Virus record (IMG/VR): IMGVR_UViG_3300029798_000039 | Span: 1-22,046 of that record | Origin: a virus | DNA: 22,046 nt | Direction: 5' to 3' (one strand) | Part shown: one piece after another, positions 21,002-22,046 of the stretch | How the letters are laid out: every line of letters begins with the position of its first letter | Position numbering within the stretch: position 1 is the stretch's first letter | Translations under genes and position numbers: made by a program | The notes under the pieces: model-generated | Seen by the model: the letters and a program-made list of their open reading frames with translations, nothing else | The model's database searches: none | Told to the model about the DNA's origin: nothing

Positions 21002-21065
21002 TGAATCACCTCTTGTAAATTTTTAACTTCCGAAAGACCGAATAATCACCCCCCCCCGACAATGT

Positions 21066-21095
21066 AGTATTGACGGAAACGTGAACGGATGGCAA
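21066..21095 (-). promoter_or_regulatory. Possible promoter for the TM2 group
   Basis: On the - strand TTGCCA (21095-21090) and AATACT (21071-21066) are 18 bases apart, with a start near 21060 that would place the nine-G run (C9 at 21049-21057) in the first transcribed bases. Only moderate matches; transcription from the repressor promoter is an alternative. Confidence 0.35.
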
Positions 21096-21123
21096 TATCC
21101 CCCGGCCCACGACCAATCTTAAA

Positions 21124-21663
21124 TTATGCAGCCTTGTCTCTTTTTTGAGCTTCAGGAACTTCTTCTTTTTCGCTCCGCTCTAATAGTATTTTCATCATAC
21201 CTTCAATCGAATCAATTTTCTTCTTCATCATTTCAAGCTCGTCTTCCTTTTCTAACGCAGTATGCCCGGAGACTATCGAGAACGATAGCGCTTGCCCGTG
21301 AACTGATCCAGACTCCAACACCCGGCTTGCCATTGTGATCAGCCTAGGGGCTGGCGGTAGCTCTTGTTTTGGCTCTTCCAGCTTTGCGCTTCCTGGCCTT
21401 GGCCTCCACCCCATGGCCGTTACTGGTTCCTCCGGGGTAGATAGCATCGGGCCTTCTCCGGTCAACAGCCAACATTCGTTGATTTCCCCCCTGCACCGAT
21501 TGATGATCTTGTCGTAAACGTCTGAATTCCTTTGTTTCCACGCCGATATTGTTGCGGAGTCTTCCCCTAGGTAATTAGCCACCTCCCTGTATTTACTGAA
21601 TCTTTTAGCCTGCATTATTCTTTTCAACAATTCGTCAACGGTTGGTGAATTATTTATTGACAC
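21124..21663 (-). CDS. CI-like phage repressor with coiled-coil C-terminus
   Basis: 179 aa from GTG 21663 (AGGTG upstream). Residues 5-70 follow the phage CI HTH family (LLKRIMQAKRFSKYREVANY, LGEDSATISAWKQRN, WLLTGEGPM), which is also used by CI of phage 186. A Pro/Glu-rich linker (residues ~80-105) leads to a short beta stretch and a coiled coil at ~140-170 (KEDELEMMKKKIDSIEGMMK). There is no S24 peptidase domain: the Ser/Lys dyad and Ala-Gly cleavage site are absent, so RecA-driven self-cleavage is not expected. Divergent from the Cro-like gene with operators between them. Expected role: maintenance of lysogeny. Confidence 0.82.
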   Translation of the reverse strand: MSINNSPTVDELLKRIMQAKRFSKYREVANYLGEDSATISAWKQRNSDVYDKIINRCRGEINECWLLTGEGPMLSTPEEPVTAMGWRPRPGSAKLEEPKQELPPAPRLITMASRVLESGSVHGQALSFSIVSGHTALEKEDELEMMKKKIDSIEGMMKILLERSEKEEVPEAQKRDKAA

Positions 21664-21689
21664 GTCAACACCTGTAGGTTATTGTTCAA

Positions 21690-21712
21690 ATGTAGACAAC
21701 ATATAACTACAT
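21690..21712. promoter_or_regulatory. Operator candidate in the cI/cro intergenic region
   Basis: ATGTAG (21690-21695) and CTACAT (21707-21712) form a perfect inverted repeat with 11 bases between; a further half-site TGTAG lies at 21673-21677. Likely the binding site of repressor, Cro-like protein or both. Confidence 0.55.
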
Positions 21713-21721
21713 TCGTACATC
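21693..21721 (+). promoter_or_regulatory. Possible rightward promoter for the Cro-like gene
   Basis: TAGACA (21693-21698) and TACATC (21716-21721) have a 17-base spacer and would start near 21728. The putative operator overlaps the -35 element, so binding there should repress it. Confidence 0.45.
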
Positions 21722-21730
21722 AATAGTCAA
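21701..21730 (-). promoter_or_regulatory. Possible leftward promoter of the repressor gene
   Basis: On the - strand TTGACT (21730-21725) and TTATAT (21706-21701) are 18 bases apart, start near 21694. It overlaps the rightward promoter face to face, as is usual in phage switches. Confidence 0.5.
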
Positions 21731-21745
21731 CAAAAGGCAAGAATA

Positions 21746-21955
21746 ATGAATGAGATTTGCAGAAAAATTTGGGACAGAGACCTAACAGTCGGAAAGTGGG
21801 CATCCCTGAACGGATTCCACCCGCGATATGTGCAGGCGGTCATCACTGGCAAAAGGGGAGCGTGGGGAGCAGGGAAGGCGAAAAAGATATTTGCCGCCCT
21901 GGTCTCTCAGGGACTTATGAGCGCCGAAGAGGCGAAAAGGAGGGTGAAGGTATGA
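21746..21955 (+). CDS. Cro-like / BcepMu gp16-type DNA-binding protein
   Basis: 69 aa, preceded by AAAGGCAAG. KIWDRDLTVGKWASLNGFHP, then RYVQAVITGKRGAWGAGKAK, is a helix-turn-helix of the 'BcepMu gp16' family (W...l.s.geWAr.nGf....V..vL.Gkr...G.a..ia). It has a basic C-terminus (EEAKRRVKV) and no effector domain, consistent with a Cro-type control protein. It is the first gene of the rightward early operon and divergent from the repressor; its stop overlaps the next start. Confidence 0.8.
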   Translation: MNEICRKIWDRDLTVGKWASLNGFHPRYVQAVITGKRGAWGAGKAKKIFAALVSQGLMSAEEAKRRVKV

Positions 21956-22046
21956 GTAAAAAATTCCACTATCAGCAGCAAGTAACATTAATTAACGAGA
22001 TGATAGACGAGTACGACCGCCTCAAGGGAAGGATAGAACCGCTTGA
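21952..22046 (+). CDS. Early-operon gene, 5' part only
   Basis: ATG 21952 overlaps the preceding stop (ATGA) and AAGGAGGG (21937-21944) lies eight bases before it. The 31 visible codons (MSKKFHYQQQVTLINEMIDE, then YDRLKGRIEPL) form a helical, charged N-terminus. The gene continues beyond the window; no family can be named. Confidence 0.6.
   Translation, partial: MSKKFHYQQQVTLINEMIDEYDRLKGRIEPL

Overview
The window reads as about 22 kb of a temperate, long-tailed (siphovirus-like) phage of a Gram-negative, probably proteobacterial, host. Reasons: a head-to-tail morphogenesis block in canonical order, a tail-tip set matching that of Rhodobacter-type gene transfer agents, an endolysin of the lambda R family, lipobox lipoproteins, a tyrosine integrase and a divergent repressor/Cro-like switch. 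No sheath or baseplate genes are visible, so the tail is probably non-contractile. The host species cannot be read from the sequence.

Layout. From 1 to about 15.5 kb, all on the + strand: the end of a prohead protease/scaffold gene, major capsid protein, a small Cys-motif protein, head-tail connector, HK97 gp10-like protein, tail completion protein, tail tube, a tail chaperone gene with a probable -1 frameshift, tape measure, then Dit-like (DUF2460), DUF2163-type hub, NlpC/P60 peptidase, large central tail-tip protein, fibre and a fibre-assembly-like protein. Many junctions are ATGA overlaps, indicating translational coupling. From 15.5 to 17.8 kb come accessory and lysis genes: a DUF1353-like protein, a lipoprotein gene with two in-frame starts, a small beta-rich protein, a one-TM protein (holin candidate), a 27-residue zinc-ribbon peptide and a lambda R-like endolysin of 158 aa.

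From 18.0 to 19.5 kb lie the integrase (- strand), its promoter, tandem repeats that look like integrase arm sites, a terminator and the 3' half of a tRNA-Ala(GGC). The tRNA half has phage genes on both sides and no 5' half, so I read it as attP: the sequence is in the non-integrated order rather than at a host junction. From 19.5 to 21.7 kb a leftward, visibly more AT-rich group (CI-like repressor, TM2 protein, small ORF, zinc-ribbon membrane protein, lipoprotein) ends at the terminator next to attP; this looks like a lysogenic-conversion operon. A Cro-like gene and the start of the early operon run rightward from 21,746.

Four intrinsic terminators sit inside the late block (after the protease, capsid, tail tube and beta-rich genes) with almost no room for promoters behind them, so the late genes probably depend on read-through or antitermination. 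All calls come from reading the sequence; no database search was run.
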